From assembly GCA_019421365.1 (NCBI GenBank), contig JAHZFJ010000012.1, forward strand, positions 1 to 64,000: a DNA stretch of 64,000 nucleotides, given 5' to 3'. The notes under the pieces are model-generated. The model ran no database searches, was not told the DNA's origin, and saw only the letters and a list, made by a program, of their open reading frames with translations. The position numbers and the translations under genes are program-made. Positions within the stretch are counted from its first letter, which is position 1, and every line of letters starts with the position of its first letter. The DNA comes from Lachnospiraceae bacterium. GTDB taxonomy: Bacteria > Bacillota > Clostridia > Lachnospirales > Lachnospiraceae. Positions 1 through 8,442 of the stretch are shown in pieces.

Positions 1-105
1 GTCAGTATTGGTGCGGGTACAACGCACCTCGTGCCCCAACAGTTGACAAAGAGCCTATAAAATAAGGGCTTGACAATCCTTAACAGGTTTGACAAAGAGC
101 CCAAA

Positions 106-154
106 AAAGAAGCGGCTTTTCATTAGTATAATTAATGAGAAGTTGCTTCTTTTT
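106..154. terminator. Hairpin terminator at left edge
   Basis: An inverted repeat with arms at 106-124 and 134-154 (G-T pairs tolerated) is followed by a T-run on the + strand and has A-rich sequence on the other side. It can end transcription from a gene to the left of the window and from the leftward gene that ends at 198. A 13-nt motif, ttgacaaagagcc, occurs twice just before it (near 43 and 89). Confidence 0.6.
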
Positions 155-197
155 GTTTCATTGCAAACTAAATTTTATAACTTCAATAATCGTTTTT

Positions 198-1937
198 TTA
201 TTTAGTTATCTTAACCTTATACCCTTGCCCTTTTCCCTTTAATAGCTTTTTATAGGCGCTAAGCTTTGATTTAGGTACTATAATAGTAGCACTATCTGTC
301 AAATACTGAAATACTTGCTTCTTTACTTCCTTCAACTCTGTTCCATTTATCACAATTGTTTTTACCTTATTCCAATATGGCATTGATATATTACCAATCT
401 TGGTAATATTGCTTCCAAAAACAATTTTCTTTGCATTATAACAATTCTCAAAAGCATAGTCTTTTACTTCTGTTACTTTAAACTTTTCTCCTTTAATTGT
501 TATCGTAGCAGGAATGGTTATAGTAGTTTCCTTATTATTTTTTATGTTTTTTACAGCCACTGTCTTTGTATTGCTTGTACTCTTGCTAACAATATAAGTA
601 ATGTTACCTATTGTGTATTCTTCGCCAACTATAGTATTATCCTCAGCTGCTGATCCGTCAGTAGGTATTGAACAGAATATTGGGGCAGAATTACATGTAT
701 AGTACCATACCATGTTATTATTATATACAATTGGCTGGCAATCAGAAAGGTACCCTCTCATTGTTCTTACCTCAGTCTGAGTTTTTCCTTCACCATCAAT
801 CATCACATAATTAACTTGATTAATCTCTGACTTCTTATCAGTCGTTTCCCATAAAACCATAAGTTTATTATTATCGATCTTAACTAACTGAGGTGTACTT
901 ACTACCACATTACTGTTCTTCTTGTATTTCGTAAGATACTTTAAGTTCGTATTTCCATCGATTAGTTCTCCTTGAGGTGTCACACTTATAAATATATTCC
1001 TGACAGAAGAGTCCGTATTGGCATAATTCCCTGCCACTATATAGGACGATTTTGATACCTCAAATCCACCAATGCTACCCCCCGTTGAATTCTGACCAAT
1101 TTCACCTGGGAATTCCAATAGGTCTATATAACTACACGAACCTGTAAAGGTAGTTTTCCCCGCAGGTTGATCATACTTAATCAATACCACTGAACGAGGA
1201 TAAGCATCACCATGATCCACTGCTAACAGTTCTTCCCCATTAACCTGAATGAACTGATTAAAAGAATGACTAACATATCCCACCCCAACATTCATAACAT
1301 TGGAATATGAATCTGTAATTGTCATAGTTGAAGTATTTACCGACATGGTAAGATTCGCTTGATGGTTATACCCATCTGAACTCTTATACATCTCATGAGC
1401 AGTTCTTATGTAAAGCATATTACCACTTTCGGCAAATCGAAGGCTACCTGCATAAAAAGGTACCGTTGTATTACAATCCTTAAGTCCACAGCTCTTCTCT
1501 CTCTTCCAATCTTTTGTGTATTTGACCACCCGAAACACTTCACACTTCTTATCTTCCTCTTTGTTGTTCTGTCCAAATACCAAGTAATTAGCATCTTTTC
1601 CTGCATAGAACCCACCAAATTTATCGAGTTCCATCTTTATGGAGCCTTTATTTATAAGTTTATAGTTTTTATCATATTCTTCATATATAATCTTTCCGTC
1701 TACTTTTTCTACCCTTGTTAATGTACCGTCTTCATTAACATACAAGTACGAACTCATCGGAGATGACCATGTATTATAATTTTGACCACTCTGATTATAA
1801 CTAGATACTCCTCCCTTTGTACTACTTCTAGCAGCCTCGATGCTAATACCAGAAGTCGCTATTAAAACAATTGTAAGAATAAGCGCAAGTATTCGAGCAA
1901 TATTCTTATTGTAAAAACATAAATTTCTTTCTTTCAC
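198..1937 (-). CDS. Secreted protein with C-terminal BspA-like leucine-rich repeats
   Basis: A 579-residue exported protein. Residues 1-36 form a signal peptide: a basic start, then a hydrophobic run ending near an AxA-type site (IEAA). Residues 40-430 look like a beta-rich repetitive domain that I do not recognise. From about residue 440 the pattern of LRR_5/BspA repeats appears (KVTEVKDYAFENCYNAKKI and related), a surface adhesion or binding fold common in gut and soil clostridia. No sortase motif or SLH domain is visible, so it is probably released or loosely wall-bound. The start is GTG with an AGAGG-type ribosome site a few bases upstream. It is monocistronic and faces a transposase relic. 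Function is inferred only. Confidence 0.75.
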   Translation of the reverse strand: MKERNLCFYNKNIARILALILTIVLIATSGISIEAARSSTKGGVSSYNQSGQNYNTWSSPMSSYLYVNEDGTLTRVEKVDGKIIYEEYDKNYKLINKGSIKMELDKFGGFYAGKDANYLVFGQNNKEEDKKCEVFRVVKYTKDWKREKSCGLKDCNTTVPFYAGSLRFAESGNMLYIRTAHEMYKSSDGYNHQANLTMSVNTSTMTITDSYSNVMNVGVGYVSHSFNQFIQVNGEELLAVDHGDAYPRSVVLIKYDQPAGKTTFTGSCSYIDLLEFPGEIGQNSTGGSIGGFEVSKSSYIVAGNYANTDSSVRNIFISVTPQGELIDGNTNLKYLTKYKKNSNVVVSTPQLVKIDNNKLMVLWETTDKKSEINQVNYVMIDGEGKTQTEVRTMRGYLSDCQPIVYNNNMVWYYTCNSAPIFCSIPTDGSAAEDNTIVGEEYTIGNITYIVSKSTSNTKTVAVKNIKNNKETTITIPATITIKGEKFKVTEVKDYAFENCYNAKKIVFGSNITKIGNISMPYWNKVKTIVINGTELKEVKKQVFQYLTDSATIIVPKSKLSAYKKLLKGKGQGYKVKITK

Positions 1938-2094
1938 TGCAGTCCTACCTCTCCCATTTATACATCACTTGTCAAAACATACAAAGGATACAATATTTTT
2001 ATATAACTTATTATATAATGATAATTTGACAAATTTCAATAACAAATTGAACTATTTTTATAATTGTTACTGTTCAGAGGTGACCTTGAACTAA

Positions 2095-2143
2095 AAAATC
2101 CGATGGTGTAGACTAATTTCAGTCAAAGCCATCGGTTTTATCT
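2095..2143 (-). terminator. Hairpin downstream of transposase relic
   Basis: The inverted repeat CCGATGG/CCATCGG has a loop of about 25 nt, with T-rich flanks on both sides (TTTTT on the - strand). It lies between the transposase relic ending at 2186 and the promoter side of the gene starting at 1937. The rest of 1938-2185 shows no other feature. Confidence 0.55.
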
Positions 2144-2185
2144 TATCCAAAGGTTTTGGATACTCTATCAAACATATTCTGTTCT

Positions 2186-2539
2186 TCATTTTTGCGCATC
2201 ATAACTAGCATGCTCATGCATTGACAGAGATAATCGATACTCGCTTGACTCCGGAATGACACAGCCTGCATCTGTTTTTTTATAGCCTCTTAGAAGCCTC
2301 TCAGCTTCATTATTCGTTGTGGGAATTCTGTAATTGTGTAGAAATAGTAGATGATTGGACATATACTTTTCCATTCTCAAGTACAGATTGTACCCTTCTT
2401 TGTAATATTTATTTGATGGAATGTATTCGTATTCTTCCTTTGCCTGGTAAAGTATTTCTTTGTACCGGCTTTCGAATTCCGCAATTTTCTCCATACTGCA
2501 GTCAGTTTCAGAAGGAAGGTTATTTCGATAATTAATCAT
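2186..2539 (-). pseudogene. C-terminal fragment of an IS66-like transposase
   Basis: A 117-residue reading frame matching only the end of an IS66-type transposase. The diagnostic stretch is the IPTTNNEAERLLRGYKK motif, which corresponds to the DNN-x-x-ER motif containing the last acidic residue of the DDE triad. The first two catalytic acidic residues and the N-terminal two thirds are missing. The last residues (SEYRLSLSMHEHASYDAQK) do not continue the family pattern well, so the 3' end is also worn. No flanking inverted repeats were found. The family assignment rests on this single motif and is moderate. Confidence 0.6.
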
Positions 2540-2544
2540 TTCCC

Positions 2545-2675
2545 GTTATGATCCACTTCGTTGTCCAAAGTGTGGTTCGCCTATGCTTTTTTTAGAACTC
2601 TACCACAATAAAAAACGTGTCCCGCTAGATGAATTATATGAAAAGGTAATGCAAAAATATAAATTTCACACATAG
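2545..2675 (+). pseudogene. C-terminal tail of an IS91-like transposase
   Basis: This short open frame has no start. It reads YDPLRCPKCGSPMLFLELYH and ends at a TAG at 2673-2675. The CPKCG knuckle followed by an 'FLELYHNKKxVPLDELYEKVM' pattern matches the extreme C-terminus of zinc-binding IS91/IS1294-like transposases that are common in Lachnospiraceae. Everything upstream of the CPKC motif is replaced by the oppositely oriented IS66-like relic, so the two mobile elements are fused back to front at about 2540. Confidence 0.55.
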
Positions 2676-2744
2676 TTCCTATTTTCTTATCTTTCTCCGT
2701 AAGGTAAAATAGAAAGCAAAAACAAAACGGAGGCATATATAACT

Positions 2745-2927
2745 ATGACTGAAAAAGAACTTTTAGCGGAACTACGAGTGAAATACACCAAAAACCCTCC
2801 TGAAGGTATGACTTCCAGAGAAGTACAACAAATGAGCGATAATGACCTTTTGGATATGGATTACTTTTTAAATGAAGATATCTTTGATGATTTAGACGAT
2901 TTTGAAGAAGGTTTTTATATCTTCTAA
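2745..2927 (+). CDS. Small acidic protein of unknown function
   Basis: A 60-residue protein, very acidic in its second half (DLDDFEEG), with no signal peptide, membrane segment or cysteine. A strong ribosome site (ACGGAGG) lies about 10 nt before the ATG, which supports real translation. It sits 69 nt after the IS91-like transposase tail in the same orientation. I recall similar 60-residue acidic proteins beside transposases in related genomes, so it may be an accessory gene of that element; this is inference. A DNA-mimic or regulatory role is possible but nothing in the sequence proves it. Confidence 0.6.
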   Translation: MTEKELLAELRVKYTKNPPEGMTSREVQQMSDNDLLDMDYFLNEDIFDDLDDFEEGFYIF

Positions 2928-3140
2928 ACTCATATCGTCTTTTTGTTATATCCTTTTTTACTTTTGTGAAATATCCCCTTTATAGAAATCTGCAGAGCAG
3001 TTTCCTATAAAGTAAAATAAGTTTTTTATTCAAAAAAATTTTGGATGTGGTAAAATTAGAAAGGATAACTTTACCAAACTTCGAGCACCAGTGTTATCTG
3101 ATTAACAGAACAAGAATACTAATGAAAAAAGGAGAAGAAA

Positions 3141-3950
3141 ATGATTACAAGATTCAAGAGAGGTTTAGTGGCAACTACCCTGGCACTGGCTCTTACGGTT
3201 ACATCCGTTCCCGCCACAATGCCAACAGTATCTGCCGCAACAAAAACTACAAAAACAACCCAAGTAAAGCTCAATAAGAGCAAAGTTACACTCTGCGAGG
3301 GAAAATCTATTACCTTAAAAATCAGCGGAACATCAGGCAAGGTTAAATGGAGCTCCAGTAAATCTTCTGTAGCAAAGATTTCCTCAAAAGGTAAGATTAT
3401 TGCTAAGAAGAAAGGTTCTACAGTTATTAAAGCAACCGTAAACAAGAAAACCTATAAGTGCAAGGTTACTGTAAAGGAACACAGCTACGATGAGAAATAC
3501 TGCAACAAGGCTTCCACTTGTACACGATGTGGTGAGACAAAAAAAGATGATTTTGTAGACTTTGTTCCTACCGAAGACCAGGTATTAGAGGATATGTTGG
3601 CGTTACAGGAGGATTATCCTGAAGGAATGTCATGGACAAATGATAATTATTACAGATGGAATGGCGGAATCTTTTCTGGAGGATACGGCTGTGCAGGATT
3701 TGCATTCCTTTTAAGTGATGCAGCATTTGGGGACCTACCAGCAAGAAAACATTCCGATTTAAACAATGTAAGAGTAGGCGATATCCTTAGAACTAACAAT
3801 AACTCTCATTCTGTAGTCGTATTAGAGGTGAATGAAAATAGTGTTACTGTTGCTGAAGGAAACTATAATTCATCTATTCATTGGGGACGTACCATTACTT
3901 TTGACGAACTGCGTTCAACAAAGTCCTTTGTATATACCAGATGGCCATAA
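3141..3950 (+). CDS. Secreted Ig-like (BIG_2) protein with CHAP/NlpC-like cysteine hydrolase domain
   Basis: A 269-residue exported protein with a signal peptide at residues 1-33 (cleavage after TVSAA). A bacterial Ig-like BIG_2 domain occupies about 42-112 (LNKSKVTL..., KVKWSSSKSSVAKIS, GKIIAKKKGSTVIKA). A short cysteine-rich linker (C121, C127, C130) follows. Residues 150-269 resemble a papain-like CHAP/NlpC fold, with candidate nucleophile C184 in GYGCAGFAF, candidate H223 in SHSVVVLEV and a polar third residue near E239/N241. Such domains usually cut peptidoglycan peptides or amides. The ATG has an AAAGGAG site. Monocistronic. Enzyme class is inferred from the Cys-His spacing. Confidence 0.7.
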   Translation: MITRFKRGLVATTLALALTVTSVPATMPTVSAATKTTKTTQVKLNKSKVTLCEGKSITLKISGTSGKVKWSSSKSSVAKISSKGKIIAKKKGSTVIKATVNKKTYKCKVTVKEHSYDEKYCNKASTCTRCGETKKDDFVDFVPTEDQVLEDMLALQEDYPEGMSWTNDNYYRWNGGIFSGGYGCAGFAFLLSDAAFGDLPARKHSDLNNVRVGDILRTNNNSHSVVVLEVNENSVTVAEGNYNSSIHWGRTITFDELRSTKSFVYTRWP

Positions 3951-3974
3951 GTAGAAATAATTCAAGTTTATAGG

Positions 3975-4003
3975 AGTGGTTAGGGATAAACCTGCCACTT
4001 TTA
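3975..4003 (+). terminator. Weak terminator after the Ig-like hydrolase gene
   Basis: Short stem AGTGG/CCACT with an inner AGG/CCT pair, followed by TTTTATT. It is the nearest candidate terminator for the gene ending at 3950. Confidence 0.45.
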
Positions 4004-4217
4004 TTCACGTGCTGTTTTCTATTTCCAATCGGATCTCCATATTAACTTTCCATTTTATGAGTGATTTGAATTAAAACAATCATATTTATTTGAACTTCCA
4101 TATCATTGACTGTGTCTATGATATTTAAAGGCTATAATAATAGTTCCTAGCTATATTAAAACAGAATAAAAAATTTTACACTAACCTTCAAAATAATAAT
4201 ATATATTATTTCAGACT

Positions 4218-4266
4218 GTAGACAACTAACCGCGTTTTACGCGTGATTAGTTGTCTGCTTTTTGTT
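4218..4266. terminator. Strong hairpin in the 3951-4407 gap
   Basis: A long stem (AGACAACTAACCGCG pairing with CGCGTGATTAGTTGTCT, one bulge) is followed by GCTTTTTG on the + strand. No gene lies immediately upstream, so it may be a relic of a lost gene. The rest of 3951-4407 is AT-rich and shows no coding potential I can support. Confidence 0.6.
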
Positions 4267-4407
4267 TTATATGGCGAATTCAAGGTGTTTTCTGTCCATT
4301 TATGTTATAATTAATATATAAAAACGTTACCAAGTCCTAAAACCTGAGCCTAATCATTACAACCAGAGACGGTGGTATTCAATCAATCCGATTTCGCTTT
4401 CCAATTC

Positions 4408-4471
4408 CAGTAAAACTCTCCATTATTTATGATACGGTTCATTGTATCGTATCTAAAGAAGAGTTTTACTG
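4408..4471. repeat. att-like repeat copy A (left end of the decayed element)
   Basis: The 36-nt sequence found at the 3' end of rlmH (copy D, 27950) recurs here with a few changes, starting CAGTAAAACTCTCC and containing ATGATACGGTTCA. It is followed by a mirrored half (TATCGTATCTAAAG, then AGAGTTTTACTG), so the whole is an imperfect palindrome. The right half and the next 15 bases (TTTTTACTTCATTGCT) are shared with copy B at 10342 but not with C or D. They therefore mark the left end of the element type. Confidence 0.8.
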
Positions 4472-4518
4472 CTTTTTACTTCATTGCTATTGTGATGAAT
4501 TCGCATAATGCTCGTAAT

Positions 4519-5118
4519 CTATGCCTGATTTCTAATAAAGAACCCAACAACATCGTAGTCTGTTTGGATATCATCAGCTGTTGTTCCGTCTGGTCGTTCA
4601 AGCCCTAATGTATCATAGTATTCGTTGGTAAATTGAATACTACAATAATCAAAATCTTTTTGTAATGCTTTCACATACTCAAACGGATTGTCTAGAACTG
4701 TCAACGATAGTTCATTTTTAATTGTATTCAATACCTTTTGTTGTTGATTTCTAAAATTTTCATCATCAGAAAGATCATTTTTAATGAAACGTTCAAATTC
4801 ATCTTTTGTAAAACGAATGATTTGCTCTAAATGGTTTGCACAGCTACAAGCTAAAATAAGCTTTAAAAATATCTCGCAATTTTCTGCCAAAGGGTATACA
4901 TGCAAATCATCACCATTCTCATTTACAGAGCCTTCTGGGTTGACAACAAAAACCATCTCGCCAAAACCATCAATAAAACAATAATGAATTCCATTTTCCC
5001 AACCAATTACCTTTACTCCGATTGGTGTGCAAAAATAATCTGCAGTTTCCGATCCTTCTTCTAAGTTAATGTAAGATTTATCTATATTTAGTTCCTTGTA
5101 TTTTTGGTAAAGCTCCAT
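4519..5118 (-). CDS. Conserved hypothetical cytoplasmic protein
   Basis: A 199-residue soluble protein without signal or membrane segments, and no motif I can name. The N-terminal half is rich in short strands (GVKVIGWENGIHYCFIDGFG), and the middle carries a hydrophobic helix with cysteines (LKLILACSCANHLEQII). I recall proteins of this shape in other Lachnospiraceae, always uncharacterised; the strand-rich first half is reminiscent of SUKH-like immunity folds but this is weak. It lies between att copy A and the recombinase relic. A different gene (10541-10822) occupies the same position in the neighbouring element, so it looks like exchangeable cargo. Start: ATG with GAGGTG upstream. Confidence 0.6.
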   Translation of the reverse strand: MELYQKYKELNIDKSYINLEEGSETADYFCTPIGVKVIGWENGIHYCFIDGFGEMVFVVNPEGSVNENGDDLHVYPLAENCEIFLKLILACSCANHLEQIIRFTKDEFERFIKNDLSDDENFRNQQQKVLNTIKNELSLTVLDNPFEYVKALQKDFDYCSIQFTNEYYDTLGLERPDGTTADDIQTDYDVVGFFIRNQA

Positions 5119-5130
5119 GCTTTTACACCT

Positions 5131-5440
5131 CGTAAATTACAATTAATCTTATTATATTATATCATTATCGTAATTGCTAGTCCATCAAATAATACCTTTG
5201 ATGTTACTAACTTTTTTGGTAGCCAATGTGAATTTAGGAGTCTCTTTTCTATTCATTTCATTGAAATAATTTACCTCCCCACCTCCGTCATATAGAAATT
5301 AATCATCTTATTTCTATTCATATGCAAATTACAATATTCACCTCTTTGTATCACTTCATTCTCTGTACAAAAATAGAGGACATATCCGCTTTGGATATAC
5401 CCTCTTTGCTTGCTTTATGAAACCTTACCAGATAGATCTA
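5131..5440 (-). pseudogene. 3' relic of a large serine recombinase gene
   Basis: On the - strand, the frame ending at about 5350 reads HKASKEGISKADMSSIFVQR. This is nearly identical to the C-terminus of the intact recombinase at 11004-12647 (SQEGISKADMPSIFVQR), followed here by MK and a stop. The similarity continues into the non-coding sequence after the gene (about 5131-5340 versus 10870-11040). Everything upstream of the last 25-30 codons is gone. It shows that a sister element with its own recombinase once lay here. The remainder of 5119-5693 has no other feature I can support. Confidence 0.8.
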
Positions 5441-5693
5441 ATTTTCAAGATATGCGCGAGGCTGAAATGGACAGAAAACTCAGTTATTCCAAGTATAACT
5501 ATGTTAATAATGAAACATAATAACCGAAAGGTCTATAACAGTTAATTATTCAATATTACATAGGCTGTAGGCAAAATCACTGATGAGTTCACTTATATAG
5601 TGGAACAAAATAAGTGTATAATGTGATTAATTCGCATAATCCCCATTGCTACGCATAAGCACAGCTTTCATAAAATCAGTTTTTCATATACCA

Positions 5694-6284
5694 TCAGTTA
5701 ACCGAAGAAGGACTTAGGTATTTATTAGGACTGGAAGCCCAGCCATTTTGATACTTAATTGTCATATACAAGGTTTCTTCTCCATTTGAAACCTGCGCAT
5801 AGCATACATTGTCATCAAATTTGTCTGTAATGTCAATTTTCTGGTCAAAGTAGTAAATCCAAACAGAGCCGTCATCTTCGTATCTCACATCTGGATCGTC
5901 AAGGTGATCTAGTAACTCCTCTTCAGTTAGAGGTCTTTCACTTCCGTCATCATTAAAAGCAACACCGCCGCCACCTTGTTGAATCGCACTTCCTTCGCTA
6001 TCAAAATATTCCATTTCATAACTTCCATCAGTATTAAAATCAATGGTTACTTCTGTTTGATCGCCGTGAATCCAAAGTTGAATTGTGCGTTGAATTCCTC
6101 CTAAATCAGCAGCATATGTAACAGTTGAGCTACCCACTAATAGTACACAAGCAGCAACAGCTGCAACCAATTGATTGATTTTTTTCTTTTTACTTGTTTT
6201 TACCATTTCCTTTACCTCCAAAGTATAATCGTCAGAGGCATGAATTACAGAGAATGCCTGTTTATATTTTTCCTTATTCGTCAT
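5694..6284 (-). CDS. Putative anti-sigma factor, single-pass membrane protein
   Basis: A 196-residue protein. Residues 1-34 are a charged cytoplasmic segment, residues about 38-58 (INQLVAAVAACVLLVGSSTV) are one membrane helix, and the rest is an extracytoplasmic acidic beta-rich domain with a GGGG turn. This is the topology of anti-sigma factors paired with ECF sigma factors in Clostridia (DUF4179-like N-terminus). The gene overlaps the stop of the upstream ECF sigma gene by 11 nt and has its own AGGAGG site, indicating coupled translation. Role inferred from topology and partner; the signal it senses is unknown. Confidence 0.7.
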   Translation of the reverse strand: MTNKEKYKQAFSVIHASDDYTLEVKEMVKTSKKKKINQLVAAVAACVLLVGSSTVTYAADLGGIQRTIQLWIHGDQTEVTIDFNTDGSYEMEYFDSEGSAIQQGGGGVAFNDDGSERPLTEEELLDHLDDPDVRYEDDGSVWIYYFDQKIDITDKFDDNVCYAQVSNGEETLYMTIKYQNGWASSPNKYLSPSSVN

Positions 6285-6756
6285 CTTCCCATACCTCCTT
6301 TAATGTTTCGCGAAGCAACATTCTTCCACGTGATAACCTAACCTTTACATTACTTACAGATATCTTTAAAATATCCGCTATTTCATTTACAGAATAGTCT
6401 TCGTTATAAAATAAATGAATGACAACACGATACTTTTCTGGAAGATTCATCACCGTCTCAAATAATTCGAAGGATTCCGATGATTCGAAAGTTAACGTTT
6501 CCATGTAATCTTCCAAGGGCAGTGTATTCCTTCTGAAAAAGGTAATGTTTTTATTCTTTGCCTTATTAATTGCTACTCTTATAAGCCATGCACGTATGTG
6601 TTGCTCTGTTTCAAAATTTTTTTTTAGTGTTATATACTGAATGAATGTATCTTGAACAACATCTTCTGCATCTTGAGCATTTTTACAAACATTAAAAGCG
6701 ATTGCATAAATATTGTCCTTGTACTTTTCAATCAGCATTTCTACTGGTTGTCTCAT
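6274..6756 (-). CDS. ECF-type RNA polymerase sigma factor
   Basis: A 160-residue sigma-70 family protein. Region 2 is at about 1-75 (DAEDVVQDTFIQYI, then HIRAWLIRVAINKAKN). Region 4 is at about 95-155, with the helix-turn-helix VNEIADILKISVSNVKVRLS. No region 3 is present, which defines the ECF type. The ATG at 6756 is chosen because AAGGAG lies 7 nt before it; an upstream ATG at 6792 lacks a site. It is followed directly by its probable anti-sigma partner. Together they form a two-gene signalling cassette inside the decayed island segment. Confidence 0.88.
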   Translation of the reverse strand: MRQPVEMLIEKYKDNIYAIAFNVCKNAQDAEDVVQDTFIQYITLKKNFETEQHIRAWLIRVAINKAKNKNITFFRRNTLPLEDYMETLTFESSESFELFETVMNLPEKYRVVIHLFYNEDYSVNEIADILKISVSNVKVRLSRGRMLLRETLKEVWEDDE

Positions 6757-6938
6757 GAGTTTACTCCTTAATGTCTTTGAAAAGCCTTTCACTAATAATA
6801 CAAATGAGAATAAAGAAAGGTTACAAAATATATTCTCTAATTTACAAATGTTCTATGATAGTTAAAAAACACTGATTACTATCTTTTGAGTTTCTAATGT
6901 AAATTTTTATAGTATCTTTTCTTTTTTAATTATAACAA

Positions 6939-6967
6939 TTGACATACTTGTAGTGGTAGTATATAAC
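6939..6967 (+). promoter_or_regulatory. Sigma-A-type promoter at IS relic
   Basis: TTGACA at 6939 and TATAAC at 6962, separated by 17 nt, directly upstream of the IS3-like orfA relic. The spacing and -35 box match the housekeeping consensus. Confidence 0.5.
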
Positions 6968-6989
6968 TGTGGACAAAAAAGTTGAACAA

Positions 6990-7618
6990 CCTATAATTTA
7001 TAGAACTACTATAAGGAGACGTTCAACTATGGCAAAAAATCAGAAAAAATATACACAAGAGTTTAAGCGACAAACTGTGGATATTTATAACACTGGGACT
7101 AAATCGTTCCCACAGCTCGAATTAGAATATGGCGTATCTAGAGCAACAATGTCTGTCTGGGTAAAATAGCTATGAAATTACAGCAAAGGAATACAAAGCT
7201 CTTCAAAAGCGGATCCAGGAGCTCGAGATTAAAAATGAAATACTAAAAAAAGTTACCGCCATATTCGCAAAAGAACGATAACTGGATTAGTTCAATTCGT
7301 TCAACTCTATTCCAATAAATATACTGTAAAACAGCTTTGCAATGCATTAAAACTTCCAATCACTCCGATTTAGGCAGTCAATATACCAGTCATGTTTTTC
7401 AAGGCTACGTAAAATCCCTAGGAATGATCCAGTCCTTTAACAGAAAAGGTAATCCATATTGTAATGCGTGTATTGAATCTTTTCATGCTGTGCTAAAGAA
7501 AGAGGAAATCTATTGTAGTATATATCCAGATTATCAATATCGTTTATATCTTTTGATAAAATGCAGAGAGAATAATATGAAAAAAGCTCGCACAATTCAT
7601 ATAGTTTGTCCGAGCTAA
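6990..7618 (+). pseudogene. Degenerate IS3-family (IS150-like) element
   Basis: OrfA begins at ATG 7029 after a GGAGACG site and encodes the N-terminal helix-turn-helix (YTQEFKRQTVDIYNTGTKSF). It hits a stop at 7167. The leucine-zipper part continues in another frame from about 7169 (ALQKRIQELEIKNEILKKV). The orfB remainder first shows an HTH_21-like piece (LVQFVQLYSNKYTVKQL). It then jumps, with the first part of the integrase core missing, to HSDLGSQYTSHVF and NPYCNACIESFHAVLKKEEI, the last two DDE positions. The element is therefore frameshifted and internally deleted. An AGCTCG/CGAGCT hairpin at 7585-7616 closes it. Confidence 0.85.
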
Positions 7619-7660
7619 GAGATTATGATATTGCTTTATCTATTACTATATTTTGTTTTA

Positions 7661-8431
7661 TTATTTGCTTTTAACGGATAATGGGGAATGTACATACTGC
7701 CCATGCTTTTTTGTTTTATTCTCATATTGAATTGCAAACTTAGGGCAATGATGTAAGCAAGATAGACACATAACACATTGTTCTTTACTCCATATAGGTT
7801 TTCTGTCTACTATATCTATAGCAGAAATTGGGCAGTTCCTTGCACACAAGCCACAACCTATACAAGAATCTTCGACATGAAAATGGCTGGTTTTACGCAT
7901 GGAATTATACTCCATGTTATAAAACAGCTTTGCGATAGGTACAGGAACTTTTCTCTGCATATAATCTCCTGTGGCATGATTTTTAATTTTGCTTATAATA
8001 AAATCAATTTGAGGTTCTGCCTTTTCATTTATCCTTTTAACATGTTCCTTATTACTTAAGTTAAAAGTGGGAGTCCATGTATCTGGCATTTTGACACTGA
8101 AATACGCAGAAATAGAATAATTATGTCCTTGCAATAATTCATTTGCAAAATAACCTGTCTGACCAGATGTTGTACCATAGGTTGCAATAAACCATATATA
8201 AGATGGTTTTCTATTCAAATTTAGTTTTTGCAAAAACTCTTTAACAATCTCTGGCAATCCCCACGAATAAGTAGGACTGATAATTCCTAAAAACTCATTT
8301 TCATGAAGTTCAAGTTTGAATTCATTGTTTTTCATGCATGAGGTAATAGAAACCGTTCTATCGTTTGTTGCTTTAGCAATTCGCTCTGCTACATATTGGC
8401 TGTTTCCTGTTGCTGAAAAGTAAATAATCAT
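7661..8431 (-). CDS. EFR1-family flavodoxin-ferredoxin fusion protein
   Basis: A 256-residue fusion. Residues 1-150 form a flavodoxin-like domain starting with the phosphate-binding loop YFSATGNSQY. Residues 185-245 form a 2[4Fe-4S] ferredoxin with CIGCGLCARNCP and CVMCLSCLHHCP, giving eight cysteines in the classical spacing. Members shuttle electrons in anaerobes; substrate and partner are unknown. It is cotranscribed with the SDR gene upstream (11-nt gap), and a divergent TetR gene probably controls both. Start ATG with AAAGGAG. Confidence 0.85.
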   Translation of the reverse strand: MIIYFSATGNSQYVAERIAKATNDRTVSITSCMKNNEFKLELHENEFLGIISPTYSWGLPEIVKEFLQKLNLNRKPSYIWFIATYGTTSGQTGYFANELLQGHNYSISAYFSVKMPDTWTPTFNLSNKEHVKRINEKAEPQIDFIISKIKNHATGDYMQRKVPVPIAKLFYNMEYNSMRKTSHFHVEDSCIGCGLCARNCPISAIDIVDRKPIWSKEQCVMCLSCLHHCPKFAIQYENKTKKHGQYVHSPLSVKSK

Positions 8432-8442
8432 AAAAATCTCCT

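Noticed and set aside
3041..3277. A rightward frame overlapping the start of the Ig-like hydrolase gene
   Set aside because: It lacks a ribosome site and is out of frame with the clear signal peptide gene starting at 3141.
5104..5295. A small rightward frame upstream of the recombinase relic
   Set aside because: It lies on the strand opposite to the relic's conserved sequence and has no ribosome site; it is not credible as a gene.
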